Positions 1 through 8,560 of a stretch of 64,000 nucleotides of DNA are shown here, piece by piece. The translations under genes and the position numbers were made by a program. Under the pieces are notes generated by a model. The model worked only from the letters and a program-made list of their open reading frames with translations. It did no database searches and was not told the DNA's origin. The DNA is taken from NCBI GenBank assembly GCA_020635015.1, contig JACKAP010000002.1:682001-746000 (forward strand), written 5' to 3'. Origin of the DNA: Calditrichia bacterium (lineage in GTDB: Bacteria; Calditrichota; Calditrichia; RBG-13-44-9; J075). How positions within the stretch are numbered: the first letter of the stretch is position 1; every line of letters begins with the position of its first letter.

Positions 1-871
1 CAATGGCCATAAAGTGTTTAATGTCTTCTCTGGAAAGCTGGCGGATCTGGTTGTCATTGATATCCGGCTTGACCAGTTGATGCAATTCATCCGGCCGGTA
101 CCAGAATAGCTGCGTATCATAATCACCCTGAACCCGCTCATGGTGCCCGTCACGGGTGGTGATCGGGCGGGATTCCACCCGGATCTTGGGCACCTCGGCC
201 AGGTTCAGCCCCACTTTCCGGTAAAGCTGCTGCAGAAATCGTGGAGGATCGCTGACCATGTCCTCGTAACGCATCAGGTGGAAATTGGGCATCTCCCGCT
301 CATATTCCAGCATTTTACCGGCGATGATCTTAAAATCACCGGCCATCTGCGTCAGGGGATAGCCCCGGCGCTGCCGTCCTTCGGCGATGGCCAGGCCGTT
401 GCGCAGCAGGCCGATAAACACCGCATCGGGATACATCTCCCGGAACATCTCTACCGTGAAGATCAACCCGTTGAGGCACTTGGTCAGCAGGCGGCATTTG
501 GCCAACTCCTCCCGGGTGTATTCGACGTCTTCGTACTGATAGAGATTGTGCTTGGGAATCCGCGCCCGGAAGCGCCCCTGGTAGAGGATGCGGTCGATGT
601 AGCGCTGCAGGTATACCGGCACCGGCCGGCGCGGGGTCAGATCGGCGGCATTGAATACGTCCTGGCCGGCCAGCAGGCGGATCGGGATGTCGTAGAAAAA
701 ACGTTTGCGGGCGATTTGCCAGCCGGATTCCCAGTCGGATTTCGGTTTGAACACTTTCTTGGTTTCTCCGGCCGAGTTGCACACATAGGGATGGGACAGC
801 AGCATATTGACCAGCAGGGTAGACCCCCCGCGGGCGAAGCAGGTAAGGATGATCGGTTTTTGGTTCAGCAT
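1..871 (-). CDS. Sulfotransferase, 3' end beyond window
   Basis: Probable PAPS-dependent sulfotransferase that puts sulfate on a sugar or polysaccharide. Reading from the ATG whose A pairs with base 871, the protein starts MLNQKPIILTCFARGGSTLL. This is the short beta-strand plus RGGST loop that binds the 5'-phosphosulfate of PAPS. About 290 residues are present and the C-terminus runs off the left edge. A second family feature, a VFIGLLRNG strand-turn like the 3'-phosphate-binding segment, lies around residues 150-160. It is one of three sulfotransferases in this polysaccharide region and shares its strand with the operon, but the plus-strand lyase gene separates it from the rest, so it may have its own promoter. 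Family fold is fairly sure; substrate unknown. Confidence 0.8.
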   Translation of the reverse strand, partial: MLNQKPIILTCFARGGSTLLVNMLLSHPYVCNSAGETKKVFKPKSDWESGWQIARKRFFYDIPIRLLAGQDVFNAADLTPRRPVPVYLQRYIDRILYQGRFRARIPKHNLYQYEDVEYTREELAKCRLLTKCLNGLIFTVEMFREMYPDAVFIGLLRNGLAIAEGRQRRGYPLTQMAGDFKIIAGKMLEYEREMPNFHLMRYEDMVSDPPRFLQQLYRKVGLNLAEVPKIRVESRPITTRDGHHERVQGDYDTQLFWYRPDELHQLVKPDINDNQIRQLSREDIKHFMAI

Positions 872-889
872 GTACGGGAAAACTCCGGG

Positions 890-1140
890 TGAAAGGGTAT
901 AAGGGTGAAGGTTAAAGGATGAGGGATAAAGAATAAAGGATAAAGAATAAAGGTTAAAACTTATTTGAACGGCAAGATTTTTGCTGATGGGATTGGGTGT
1001 GTATGTATGAAAATGGATATTTTTTCAGTTTTAAAATTTGAGTACACCGTGAATTAAGCCTTTTACAATTGCAGATTCCTCGGCTGGGCCTCGGAATGAC
1101 AAAATGCCGTCATTTCGAACGTAGTTGGTGAGAAATCTAT
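890..1140. repeat. Gap with AAGGATAAAG-type words and an AGATT...AATCT hairpin
   Basis: This gap before the lyase gene holds two repeat types. Bases 890-960 are a run of AAGGATAAAG / AAGGTTAAAG words, the same vocabulary as the giant hairpin at 44221-44535. Bases 1073-1138 form an imperfect inverted repeat starting AGATTCCTCGG and ending GAGAAATCT, around GAATGAC...GTCATTTC; this resembles a mobile hairpin repeat seen in many bacterial genomes. The rest is AT-rich, with no gene visible. Confidence 0.6.
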
Positions 1141-1216
1141 TATGGCAAGCAACTTCATTCACAGTGAATTGAGTGCTAAATTTGCGCAACATTTATACAT
1201 CCGGATAAGGAAAATC

Positions 1217-2593
1217 ATGCGAAAGATGCACCGCTTCCTGCTGCTGTTGGTGAGTCTCAGTTTACCGGCTTTAAGTCAGTTGCCCGCTTTCCCCGGGGCC
1301 CAGGGCTTTGGCTCAACCACGCCCGGTGGGCGCGGGGGGGCGATCATCGAGGTACTCAATCTGAACAATAACGGGCCGGGGAGTTTCCGGGAGGCCTGCG
1401 CGGCAGCCGGGCCGCGCATCGTGGTCTTCCGCACCGGGGGCACGATTGTGCTGAACACGCCGGTGCGGATTGAAAATCCCTATCTGACCATCGCCGGGCA
1501 GAGCGCGCCGGGAGGCGGGATCTGCCTCAGCGGCGCGCCGCTAGAGATCAAGACCCACGATGTGATCATCCGCTCCCTGCGCTTCCGTCCCGGGGATATT
1601 CCGGAAGGATCGGATCCGCTCGACCGCGACGGCTTGCTGATCCGTGCCTTCGACAGCACGCCGCAGAATATCATCATCGATCATTGTTCGATCAGCTGGG
1701 GGGTCGATGAAAACGCCAGCACCTGGCGCCAGGTGCGCGACGTGACCTTTCAATGGTGCATCATCAGCGAGGGATTGCAGAACAGCATTCATCCCGAAGG
1801 TGCGCATAGCATGGGGCTGCTGATTGGACGCAACCTCAGCAAGCAGATCTCGGTGCATCACACCCTTTTCGCTCACAATTACGCCCGCAACCCGGTGGCC
1901 CAGGGCGCGACGGAAGTAGAGGTAATCAACAATGTGGTCTACAACTGGGGCAACCGCGGCACGGAGATCGGTGAAGAGCAGGGCATCGCCAATTCCCGCG
2001 CCAATGTGATCGGCAATGTTTACAAACCGGGAGTTAATACCGTTAATAATCAGAAAGGGATCTTCTCCAAGCCGGGTACCGGCAGCCTGATCTATGTCAA
2101 AGACAACCTCGGTCCAGGTCGTCCGCTGAACAGCGGCGACGATTGGCTGGCAGTGTGGGGCAACACCGCCAGCCGGGTCAACAGCCCGGCGCTGACGCCC
2201 TCCGGGATCAGCATCACGCCGGTGGAGGAAGCGTTCGATATGGTGCTGGATTTCGCCGGAGCGCTGGCCCCGCAACGCGATGCGGTTGATGCCCGGGTAG
2301 TCGGCGAGGTGCGCAGCGGCAGCGGGCAGATCATCGATTCCCAGAATGATGTGGGTGGATGGCCCCTCCTGGCCGCCGGTACCCCGCTACCCGACAGCGA
2401 CCGCGACGGGATGCCCGACGATTGGGAACTCCTCCGGGGACTCAATCCCAACGATCCTGCTGACGGCCCCGGCGACCTCGACGGCGACGGCTACACCAAC
2501 GTGGAGGAATATCTCAACAGCCTGATCCCCTGGCCGCCCTCCTTCAGCAGCCCGCCGGCCGTGCCGGGGAATTTGCGGGTTTCCGGGGAGTGA
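1217..2593 (+). CDS. Secreted pectate-lyase-like right-handed beta-helix protein
   Basis: Likely secreted polysaccharide lyase of the pectate lyase 1 type, cutting uronic-acid-containing polysaccharide by beta-elimination. The ATG at 1217 is preceded by AAGGA and followed by a signal peptide (MRKMHRFLLLLVSLSLPALS). An upstream in-frame ATG at 1142 would put about 25 polar residues before the signal and lies in repeat DNA. The mature start FPGAQGFGSTTPGGRGG, then VFRTGGTI, TIAGQSAPGGG, VIIRSLRFRPGD and IIIDHCSISWGVDE, is the usual ladder of this family. The C-terminus has a calcium-binding DxDxDG stretch (DSDRDGMPDDWE, then DLDGDGYTNVEEY), like thrombospondin type 3 or EF-hand repeats, which often precedes surface anchoring. 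It is the only plus-strand gene in the polysaccharide locus, so it could trim or release that polymer; this role is inferred. Confidence 0.85.
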   Translation: MRKMHRFLLLLVSLSLPALSQLPAFPGAQGFGSTTPGGRGGAIIEVLNLNNNGPGSFREACAAAGPRIVVFRTGGTIVLNTPVRIENPYLTIAGQSAPGGGICLSGAPLEIKTHDVIIRSLRFRPGDIPEGSDPLDRDGLLIRAFDSTPQNIIIDHCSISWGVDENASTWRQVRDVTFQWCIISEGLQNSIHPEGAHSMGLLIGRNLSKQISVHHTLFAHNYARNPVAQGATEVEVINNVVYNWGNRGTEIGEEQGIANSRANVIGNVYKPGVNTVNNQKGIFSKPGTGSLIYVKDNLGPGRPLNSGDDWLAVWGNTASRVNSPALTPSGISITPVEEAFDMVLDFAGALAPQRDAVDARVVGEVRSGSGQIIDSQNDVGGWPLLAAGTPLPDSDRDGMPDDWELLRGLNPNDPADGPGDLDGDGYTNVEEYLNSLIPWPPSFSSPPAVPGNLRVSGE

Positions 2594-2636
2594 AGGGCTG
2601 AGGGCTGAGGGCTGAGGGCTGAGGGCTGAGGGCTGA
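2594..2636. repeat. GGGCTGA heptamer tandem repeat
   Basis: Six head-to-tail copies of the heptamer GGGCTGA begin directly after the lyase stop codon. Other intergenic runs in this window use different heptamers, such as CAACTGA, GATGCTG and GGTTGGT. Confidence 0.9.
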
Positions 2637-2707
2637 AAAATATTAGAAAAGGCTTGACCGCAACATTTCATCCGATATTTTTCGCTCTTCGCTCTTCGCT
2701 CTCAGCA

Positions 2708-3679
2708 TCAGTCCACATACCCCAACGCCCGCAACCGCTCGGTCAGCTTGTCATCGTCGGAAGACGGCTCCGGAGCGCTTTGGGCGGCCGGTTGTTCCTT
2801 GGCAGGATGGTCTTGTTTTGCTTTTTCGATCACCAGCCAGGGCACTTCGATCAGTTCTTTGGTATAGATGTACGGGGGATGGGATATGATAAAGCGCTCG
2901 CCAAAAGCCTCGCCATGGTCGGCGGAGACCACAATCCGGCCGTCAAGCTGTGCCACCAGTTGCTGCACTTCCGCCAGCACCAGGTCGAGATTGTCCTGGT
3001 AAGCCTGTTTGAGTTTCGCAATGTCGAAGCGCCCTTCCCGCACCATCTCCCACACCCGGATATCGACGGTCCACTTGCCGTCGCCGCTGGTGCTCAATGC
3101 CGGGGCCAGTTCTACTTCCGCTCCGGAAATGCGGGTTTTGCCGATCCAGGGGCCGTGCGGCTGGATGTAATGGATGATCATTCGTTTATCCGGATACTGT
3201 GCTTTTAGCTTCAGCGCGGCGCGGGTAACCTCTCCGGGCACCACCGTATCGAGCTTCTCGTCCCAGGCATACTTCCAGACGTGCTCGATATGATGAAAAT
3301 GTTCCGACCCCTGAAAGCCGTGAATCTCGTGATCGGAACAATGGGGATTGGTCGATACGTAGACGGTGTCATCGTAAAAACCGGTAAAATTTTCCAGCAA
3401 CCAATTGCTGGTGCTGCTGCCGCGGCTGATGCGTTTCTGCAGGTCGCCGCTGAGATAGCGCGGATAGCTGCGCGCAAAATAATCGTAACGGCAGGCATCC
3501 AGAATGATCAGGTAATCCCAGCTTTCCGCCATGATGGCTACCCCCTGCGGCTTGCGCCGGGCATAATAGCGGCGGAGCAGGCGGGTGTATTTTTTGATCA
3601 GCAGACTGCGCGCCTGCGGAAACCGCCCGCGCAATACCAATCCTCCTACCTGGGCAATAAATTTGATGGTGCCAAGCAT
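2708..3679 (-). CDS. Sulfatase/alkaline-phosphatase-fold protein of polysaccharide locus
   Basis: A 323-residue member of the alkaline phosphatase/sulfatase superfamily with no signal peptide. It has the opening metal site YLIILDACRYD, a serine/threonine-rich SRGSSTSNWL that could hold the nucleophile, IHYIQPHGPW and the metal-binding VVSADHGEAFGER near the end. The classical sulfatase signature C-x-P-x-R is absent, so it is more likely a phospho- or sulfo-transferase/hydrolase acting on a sugar. Related proteins are common in exopolysaccharide clusters. It lies downstream of the flippase on the same strand with a 250-base repeat-rich gap. With three sulfotransferases nearby, a role in modifying a sulfated or phosphorylated sugar is plausible. 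The superfamily is sure, the reaction is not. Confidence 0.75.
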   Translation of the reverse strand: MLGTIKFIAQVGGLVLRGRFPQARSLLIKKYTRLLRRYYARRKPQGVAIMAESWDYLIILDACRYDYFARSYPRYLSGDLQKRISRGSSTSNWLLENFTGFYDDTVYVSTNPHCSDHEIHGFQGSEHFHHIEHVWKYAWDEKLDTVVPGEVTRAALKLKAQYPDKRMIIHYIQPHGPWIGKTRISGAEVELAPALSTSGDGKWTVDIRVWEMVREGRFDIAKLKQAYQDNLDLVLAEVQQLVAQLDGRIVVSADHGEAFGERFIISHPPYIYTKELIEVPWLVIEKAKQDHPAKEQPAAQSAPEPSSDDDKLTERLRALGYVD

Positions 3680-3743
3680 TTGAACCCCTGCTTACAAGTT
3701 GGTGAATATAGCTCGGAGATGGATTGCAATACAACTGTTTCAT

Positions 3744-3930
3744 AGAACGCGGATGACACGGATTCACGCGGATAAGCTATTTGACTAAACGACAAAAACA
3801 AGAAAATACAAGTTTCTCTGCGAACTAAATAACGACTGCGTGCTCTTTTCGGTAAATCTTTGATATAGATAGAGCGAAGCGACATAAAAGAATCTGCGAA
3901 AATCCGCGTCATCCGCGCCATCCGCGTTCT
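3744..3930. repeat. GAACGCGGAT-word inverted repeat
   Basis: Two arms made of GCGGATGACACGGATTCACGCGGAT-like words face each other across about 120 bases: an AGAACGCGG arm on the left and a CCGCGTTCT arm on the right. Single arms of the same vocabulary occur at 5497-5520 and 10016-10058. Confidence 0.75.
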
Positions 3931-5479
3931 ATTTATGCTTCCTGTCATGCATCAGTGTATTGGAAATTTTACGTAAAATCATCCGGTCTTCCGGGGAGAG
4001 CCCGAAAAGCAAGATCAGGAAGCCGTAGAGCGCAATCAGCACCGGCCCCAACACTGCGAATTGCAACAGAGGGTGCCCGCTCAGGAAAAGCGGTTCCAGC
4101 GCGAAGACGGTACCGCCGCTCAGGATGCCCGCGGCCAGCGGTTTCCAGAAGGTGCGGTTGAAAGGGAGCAGTCCCCCCACCAGCCGGTAGACTTCAAACA
4201 ATTGCAGGGTGTTGACGATCATCAGGGTCAGGGCTCCGGCCCAGGCGGCGCCGATCAGTCCCCAGCGGGGGATCAGGGCAAAATCCAGCGCCAGGGTGAC
4301 TGCCAGATAGGCCAGGGAATTGTAGAAGGTGACCCGCGAATACCCGGACATGTTGATCAGCGCTCCGGAAGCCCCGGCACTGGCGTTATAGAGGGTGCCG
4401 GCGGCGAGAATGATCATCCCCGCCGCACCGTCGCGGAACGCCTCGCCGAAGATCAGCAGAATGTTCTCCGGGAAGATCAGGATCAGCAAAAACAGCGGCA
4501 AATTGAAGGTCAGTGCCCACTTGGTGATGATCTGGTAAAACCCGCGCAGTTCCGCCATCTCCTGCCGGGTGTGCAGCTCGGCAAAAATCGGGGTGGCGAT
4601 ATGGCGCAGGGCAGTATAGGCCATGTTGCCGATATTGCTGACGCTGAGGATCGCCGAATAGACGCTGACATCACGGATGATCGAAAATATCCCCAGGATC
4701 AGGGTCTCGAAACGTCGCCCGAATTGGTTGAGCAGCACCGAAAGAAACAACGGAAAGGAGAAGCGCAGCATTTCCCCGGTTGGGCGGATGGCCGTCGACA
4801 GCGGACGGCGCAGGGAAAAGAGCCGGTTGACAAAATAGAGCAGCAGCACGACCGCCAGGATGGCCGCGATGATATACGCTGCCATCACCCCCAGCAGCCC
4901 GAAGCCGAGGGCGATCGCCCCCACCGCCAGAAAGAGCTTGATCAGGTGAAAGGCGATCTCCCGGGCGTAAACCTCATATTCCACACGCTTGAAGCCGGTC
5001 GCCACCGCCGCCAGGGAATGCGCCAGGGTGAGAAAGGGAACGGTCAGCGCCGCCAGGCGCAGCGGGGCGGCCAGATCCGGAGCGTCGAATAGATGCCGGG
5101 CGAGCGGGTCTGCCCCCAGGGCAATGGCCGCACTGAGCAGCAGGGCGAAAAGGAACGGCAGGGCGGTGCCGACCTGGATGATCCCCCACACCCGGTTTTC
5201 CTCACCGCTCTTTCCGGCCAGGGCGAGAAAGCGCTTGATGCCCCCTTCCATACCCAGCAGCCCCACCGCGGCGGCGATGGTGGTGATCACCACCACCAGT
5301 TTATAAATCCCGTACTGCTCCACCCCCAGCAAACGGGCAAACACCACCACAAAGACGATGCTCATACCGTTCTGAAAGAGCTTGCCGAGAAAGGAAATGC
5401 TCCCCCCTTTGGCGGCGGTTACCAGGTTCTTTTCCAGGTGTGAGGCGGGTTTTCGGTTATGATCGGATGCTGGAGGCAT
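3929..5479 (-). CDS. Wzx-type polysaccharide flippase
   Basis: Multi-pass inner-membrane protein (516 residues) of the polysaccharide transporter/MVF branch of the MOP superfamily. It would flip undecaprenyl-linked repeat units to the periplasm. Hydrophobic segments number about 12-14, starting with GSISFLGKLFQNGMSIVFVV, and the amphipathic LGVEQYGIYKL after the first helix is typical. The ATG at 5479 is chosen because the 14 in-frame residues before it (MNPRHPRSIKTLRP) are translated from a copy of the intergenic GAACGCGGAT repeat. It lies between the sulfatase-fold gene and a sulfotransferase on the same strand. Together with Wzy and Wzz homologues upstream it makes a complete Wzx/Wzy system. 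Confidence 0.88.
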   Translation of the reverse strand: MPPASDHNRKPASHLEKNLVTAAKGGSISFLGKLFQNGMSIVFVVVFARLLGVEQYGIYKLVVVITTIAAAVGLLGMEGGIKRFLALAGKSGEENRVWGIIQVGTALPFLFALLLSAAIALGADPLARHLFDAPDLAAPLRLAALTVPFLTLAHSLAAVATGFKRVEYEVYAREIAFHLIKLFLAVGAIALGFGLLGVMAAYIIAAILAVVLLLYFVNRLFSLRRPLSTAIRPTGEMLRFSFPLFLSVLLNQFGRRFETLILGIFSIIRDVSVYSAILSVSNIGNMAYTALRHIATPIFAELHTRQEMAELRGFYQIITKWALTFNLPLFLLILIFPENILLIFGEAFRDGAAGMIILAAGTLYNASAGASGALINMSGYSRVTFYNSLAYLAVTLALDFALIPRWGLIGAAWAGALTLMIVNTLQLFEVYRLVGGLLPFNRTFWKPLAAGILSGGTVFALEPLFLSGHPLLQFAVLGPVLIALYGFLILLFGLSPEDRMILRKISNTLMHDRKHK

Positions 5480-5558
5480 GGGGCGTAGAGTTTTAATAGA
5501 ACGCGGATGACGCGGATTCACTTGGAATTATTGAATCGATTGTAAATTATTGGAGAAA

Positions 5559-6137
5559 TCACTTCCGGTTGCGATAGAGGGCCGGATCGATGATTTCCGC
5601 CATGCGGGAGACATCCAGGGTACGGCGGAAAAATTCATCCAGGCGGTGGAGCGCTTGCTGCGGATTGCTCAGCAGTTCATTATACCACAGATAGATGACC
5701 GTGAAGTTCTCCTGCGCGGCCAGCCACCGTTCCATTTCGGCCAGGTGTGAAGTGAACAGACGGGCCATTTCGGCATCGGCGACGGGATCGTGGGGGATGC
5801 CCTTACGAAGCAGCATCCGCTGCTGAGACGCGAGGATCTCCTCCAGGTTGCGGCGCATGAATACCACCCGATAGCGGTACCCGGGCGGCAGATCCGGCAG
5901 CAGCCGGGACACCATCTTCACCGCCTTTCCACCGGCGCCGGCCACCCAGGAGGGATCGGATTTGGTTTGTTTGACCGGTTCAAATTCATAATACCCCCGA
6001 GGATTGTCGGGGTCCGGCTTGCGCAGGCCGTCGATCAGCACCGGAAGGCCTCCCGCCGCCAGCATGCGCATCATCAGCGAGGTGCCGGAACGGGGCAGCC
6101 CGGAGACAATCGTAATTTCCTGAGGATCAAGCGTCAT
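5559..6137 (-). CDS. Small sulfotransferase
   Basis: A 192-residue sulfotransferase-family protein. It opens with the PAPS 5'-phosphosulfate loop in ITIVSGLPRSGTSLMM (residues about 8-23) and has a VVFMRRNLEEILASQ segment near residues 90-105 matching the 3'-phosphate-binding region, where R-x-x-x-x-I-x-S is usual. It is shorter than most sulfotransferases (250-350 residues) but ends naturally. Its ATG overlaps the stop of the upstream glycosyltransferase by four bases (ATGA), so the two are translationally coupled. This suggests the sulfate acceptor is a sugar laid down by that glycosyltransferase, which is an inference. Confidence 0.85.
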   Translation of the reverse strand: MTLDPQEITIVSGLPRSGTSLMMRMLAAGGLPVLIDGLRKPDPDNPRGYYEFEPVKQTKSDPSWVAGAGGKAVKMVSRLLPDLPPGYRYRVVFMRRNLEEILASQQRMLLRKGIPHDPVADAEMARLFTSHLAEMERWLAAQENFTVIYLWYNELLSNPQQALHRLDEFFRRTLDVSRMAEIIDPALYRNRK

Positions 6138-7285
6138 GACGGTTTACTTCCTGCCAGTTGTTGATACAACTCGGTGAATTTGTGGGTCATGGCCTGCAGG
6201 TTGAATTCGCCGATCAGCCGTTCCCGCCCTGCCTGCCCCATCGCCTGCGACTTCCCGGGGTGATCCAGCAGATAGCCGATCTTTGCCGCAAGGGCGGCAG
6301 GATCGGAGGCTTTCACCAGAAAGCCGGTCTGGCCGTCGAGCACAATCTCCCCGGTGCCGCCCCCGGCGGTCGCCACCACCGGTTTTCCCAGGGCCATGTA
6401 TTCCATAATGGAATTGGAGATGCCTTCGGTGAAGGTGGCCAGCACGCCCACATCAAAGAGGTTGACGATCGATTCCACTTCCTGCCGGTTGCCGGTGAAT
6501 TTAAAGCATTCGCGCTGCGCCGGGGGGATCATTTTCCGGCATTCCGCTAATCGCGGGCCGTCGCCTACGGCGATGAGGGTCAGGTCGCTGTGTTGTTGCA
6601 GCAGCAGGATGCCGGCCCTGATGAAGGTCGGATAATCTTTTTTCGAGATAAATTTCCCCACCATGCCCACCACCCGGGAGGTGGTGATGCCCAGTTCCCG
6701 GCGCAGGGTCTGCGGATCTTGCAGTTGCTGGATGCGTTCCAGATCGAACCCGTTATGGATATAAGCGCTCTTCCGTGCCGGCGCGCGGTATGCTTTGAGT
6801 CCCGCCCGGGAATTGGCCAGCACAACATCGGAAAAGGGGAAGGTCAGGCGGCTGCGCAGCCACACCCGGCTCAGGAAACCGATCCGCGCCGGGGCATTCT
6901 GGATGGTGTGGTTGATGAAGCGGATGCCGAGCAATTTTGCCAGCGGCAGGGCATAGACCGAGCACATCAGCTCCCAACTGTGCAGGATATCCGGCTGGAA
7001 ATCCCGGCACAGGCGGTATAAACGCCCGAAAGCGCTAATATCCTTGGCCGATCTGCGGTCGAGATAATAGATCGGGGTGTCGAGCTTGTGCAGATCGGGA
7101 AAGTGGCTGTGCAGGAGCTGGGTCTGCTGATTGGCCAGCACCGCCAGGCGGCATTCCACTTCGCGCCGGCGTTCCAGCCCTTTCAGCAGTTCGATCAACT
7201 GCCGCTCCTTCCCTCCCGCGCCCAGGCGGTCGATCAGCAGCAGCACCTTGATGGGCGGTTGGTGGCGGGCCTTTTTAGCCGGCAT
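6134..7285 (-). CDS. Glycosyltransferase family 4 (GT-B)
   Basis: A 383-residue GT-B glycosyltransferase that would add a sugar to the lipid-linked repeat unit. The N-terminal half has the acceptor-domain loop LLLIDRLGAGGKERQLIELL. The C-terminal half has VGMVGKFISKKDYPTFI and then the donor-binding EGISNSIMEYMALGKPVVAT, the E-x7-E motif of family 4. The ATG at 7285 was chosen over one 29 codons upstream because the upstream residues come from the CACAGAG-type intergenic repeat. It is coupled to the following sulfotransferase. Confidence 0.9.
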   Translation of the reverse strand: MPAKKARHQPPIKVLLLIDRLGAGGKERQLIELLKGLERRREVECRLAVLANQQTQLLHSHFPDLHKLDTPIYYLDRRSAKDISAFGRLYRLCRDFQPDILHSWELMCSVYALPLAKLLGIRFINHTIQNAPARIGFLSRVWLRSRLTFPFSDVVLANSRAGLKAYRAPARKSAYIHNGFDLERIQQLQDPQTLRRELGITTSRVVGMVGKFISKKDYPTFIRAGILLLQQHSDLTLIAVGDGPRLAECRKMIPPAQRECFKFTGNRQEVESIVNLFDVGVLATFTEGISNSIMEYMALGKPVVATAGGGTGEIVLDGQTGFLVKASDPAALAAKIGYLLDHPGKSQAMGQAGRERLIGEFNLQAMTHKFTELYQQLAGSKPS

Positions 7286-7337
7286 TACTTGATCCCGTAA
7301 ATCCAAAGTTTGAAGGTACAATGATTTGTTAACGACT

Positions 7338-7413
7338 GCCACAGAGCCACAGAGAGCACAGAGAAATGACAATTAATGAACATCAAACTCTGTGTTCTCA
7401 GTGACTCTGTGGC
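7338..7413. repeat. CACAGAG-word hairpin
   Basis: GCCACAGAGCCACAGAG on the left pairs with an ...CTCTGTGGC arm on the right, around an AT-rich loop. The same words recur at 51916-51990 and 52602-52711. Confidence 0.8.
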
Positions 7414-7429
7414 AATAGTATTTCAGTCT

Positions 7430-8560
7430 TTATGAATTAATCTCAAGAACGGATCGAAAGACTTTTTCGTATTGATCCACCGCCGCCTGGATGGTGAAAT
7501 GCGCCTGAAAAAACTGCTCGATATGGGCATTGGAAAACTGCAGTTTCCCGTCGGAGAAATCCCGCAGCGCCGCGCTCATCTCATCGAGATTCTTTACCAC
7601 CTTCCCCAGCCGGTTGGGATTGATCAGATCATCAGGATTGACAAAAGAGATCACCGGCACCCCCCGCTGCCAGGCTTGCAGATAGGTAGTGGGGAAGCCC
7701 TCCAGATCGGAGGTATTGATAAACAGTTTGGCGCGGGCGAACTCCCGGGCGGCCTCCTCGAAAGGGAGAAAGCCTTTCAGGGTAAGATTGGGCACCTGGC
7801 GGGCGGCGGCTTGCACTTCTTCGAAGAGGCGGTGCTGGTCGTCATCACCCTTGGGTGGCACCCCGCCCACCAGCACGAATTTTTCGGCGGGATGGCGCCG
7901 GGCCAACTCGACGAACAGCTCCGGATGCTTCTTGCGCTTGATGGATGCGACCCACAGGATATGCGTCCGTTCCTCCTGCGGGTCAGGTGCAGGGGGCAGT
8001 CCGTAATAGATGATCCGCCCCTCGCGCCGAAAGTTTTGCATCAGCGCTTGTTGCTGCTGGCGATGTTGCACCACATAGGCATCGCAGCGGCGCAGGCCCC
8101 AGCAGTACATTCGGCGGTCTTTCCAGGTGGGCACCGGCAGATGTTCCGGTTCGAAATCGGTGTCGATCGCGCCGGCAAACAGCACTTTTTTGCCGTGCTT
8201 CCGGGCAAAATAGACCAGCGGGGCCAGGATGTAGCTGGCCATATTCATGTAGTAAATATCAGCATCAACAGACTGCTGCAGGGCCTTCCAGAGCCTGTAC
8301 ATCCGCGGATAGAAAAAACGCAGTACCGGCCAGCCATCCTGTTTTGAGTAGCTGGGGATCAGGGGAAAGGGCAAATCTTCCTGGATCTCGCCGGGATCAT
8401 AGGCCAGGGTGATAAACGAGACCGGGTAGCCCCGCGCTACCAGTTCGCGGGCAATCAACAGCACCTGCAGTTCCCCTCCACCCATGCCGCGGGCGCCTTG
8501 CTGGCGGGTGAGGAGGTGGTACATATTCATGGAAACGAAGCAGATCTTCGGCTTACCCAT
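7430..8560 (-). CDS. Glycosyltransferase family 4
   Basis: GT-B glycosyltransferase of about 376 residues. The glycine-rich acceptor loop is GARGMGGGELQVLLIARELV near the N-terminus. The donor side has ILWVASIKRKKHPELFVELA and a late EGFPTTYLQAWQRGVPVISF carrying the E-x7-E-like position (E-x7-Q here). The start is the ATG at 8560, which has a strong GGGAGGT Shine-Dalgarno; a GTG two codons upstream overlaps that site. It overlaps the end of the Wzy-like gene by eight bases, showing one operon. Confidence 0.87.
   Translation of the reverse strand: MGKPKICFVSMNMYHLLTRQQGARGMGGGELQVLLIARELVARGYPVSFITLAYDPGEIQEDLPFPLIPSYSKQDGWPVLRFFYPRMYRLWKALQQSVDADIYYMNMASYILAPLVYFARKHGKKVLFAGAIDTDFEPEHLPVPTWKDRRMYCWGLRRCDAYVVQHRQQQQALMQNFRREGRIIYYGLPPAPDPQEERTHILWVASIKRKKHPELFVELARRHPAEKFVLVGGVPPKGDDDQHRLFEEVQAAARQVPNLTLKGFLPFEEAAREFARAKLFINTSDLEGFPTTYLQAWQRGVPVISFVNPDDLINPNRLGKVVKNLDEMSAALRDFSDGKLQFSNAHIEQFFQAHFTIQAAVDQYEKVFRSVLEINS

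Noticed and set aside
140..892. 250-residue open frame on the plus strand over the first gene
   Set aside because: It is the antisense of a sulfotransferase with clear family motifs; it has no family features and an odd composition.
4061..5092. 343-residue plus-strand frame rich in Q, G, D and R
   Set aside because: Antisense shadow of the Wzx flippase; composition typical of reversed membrane-protein codons.
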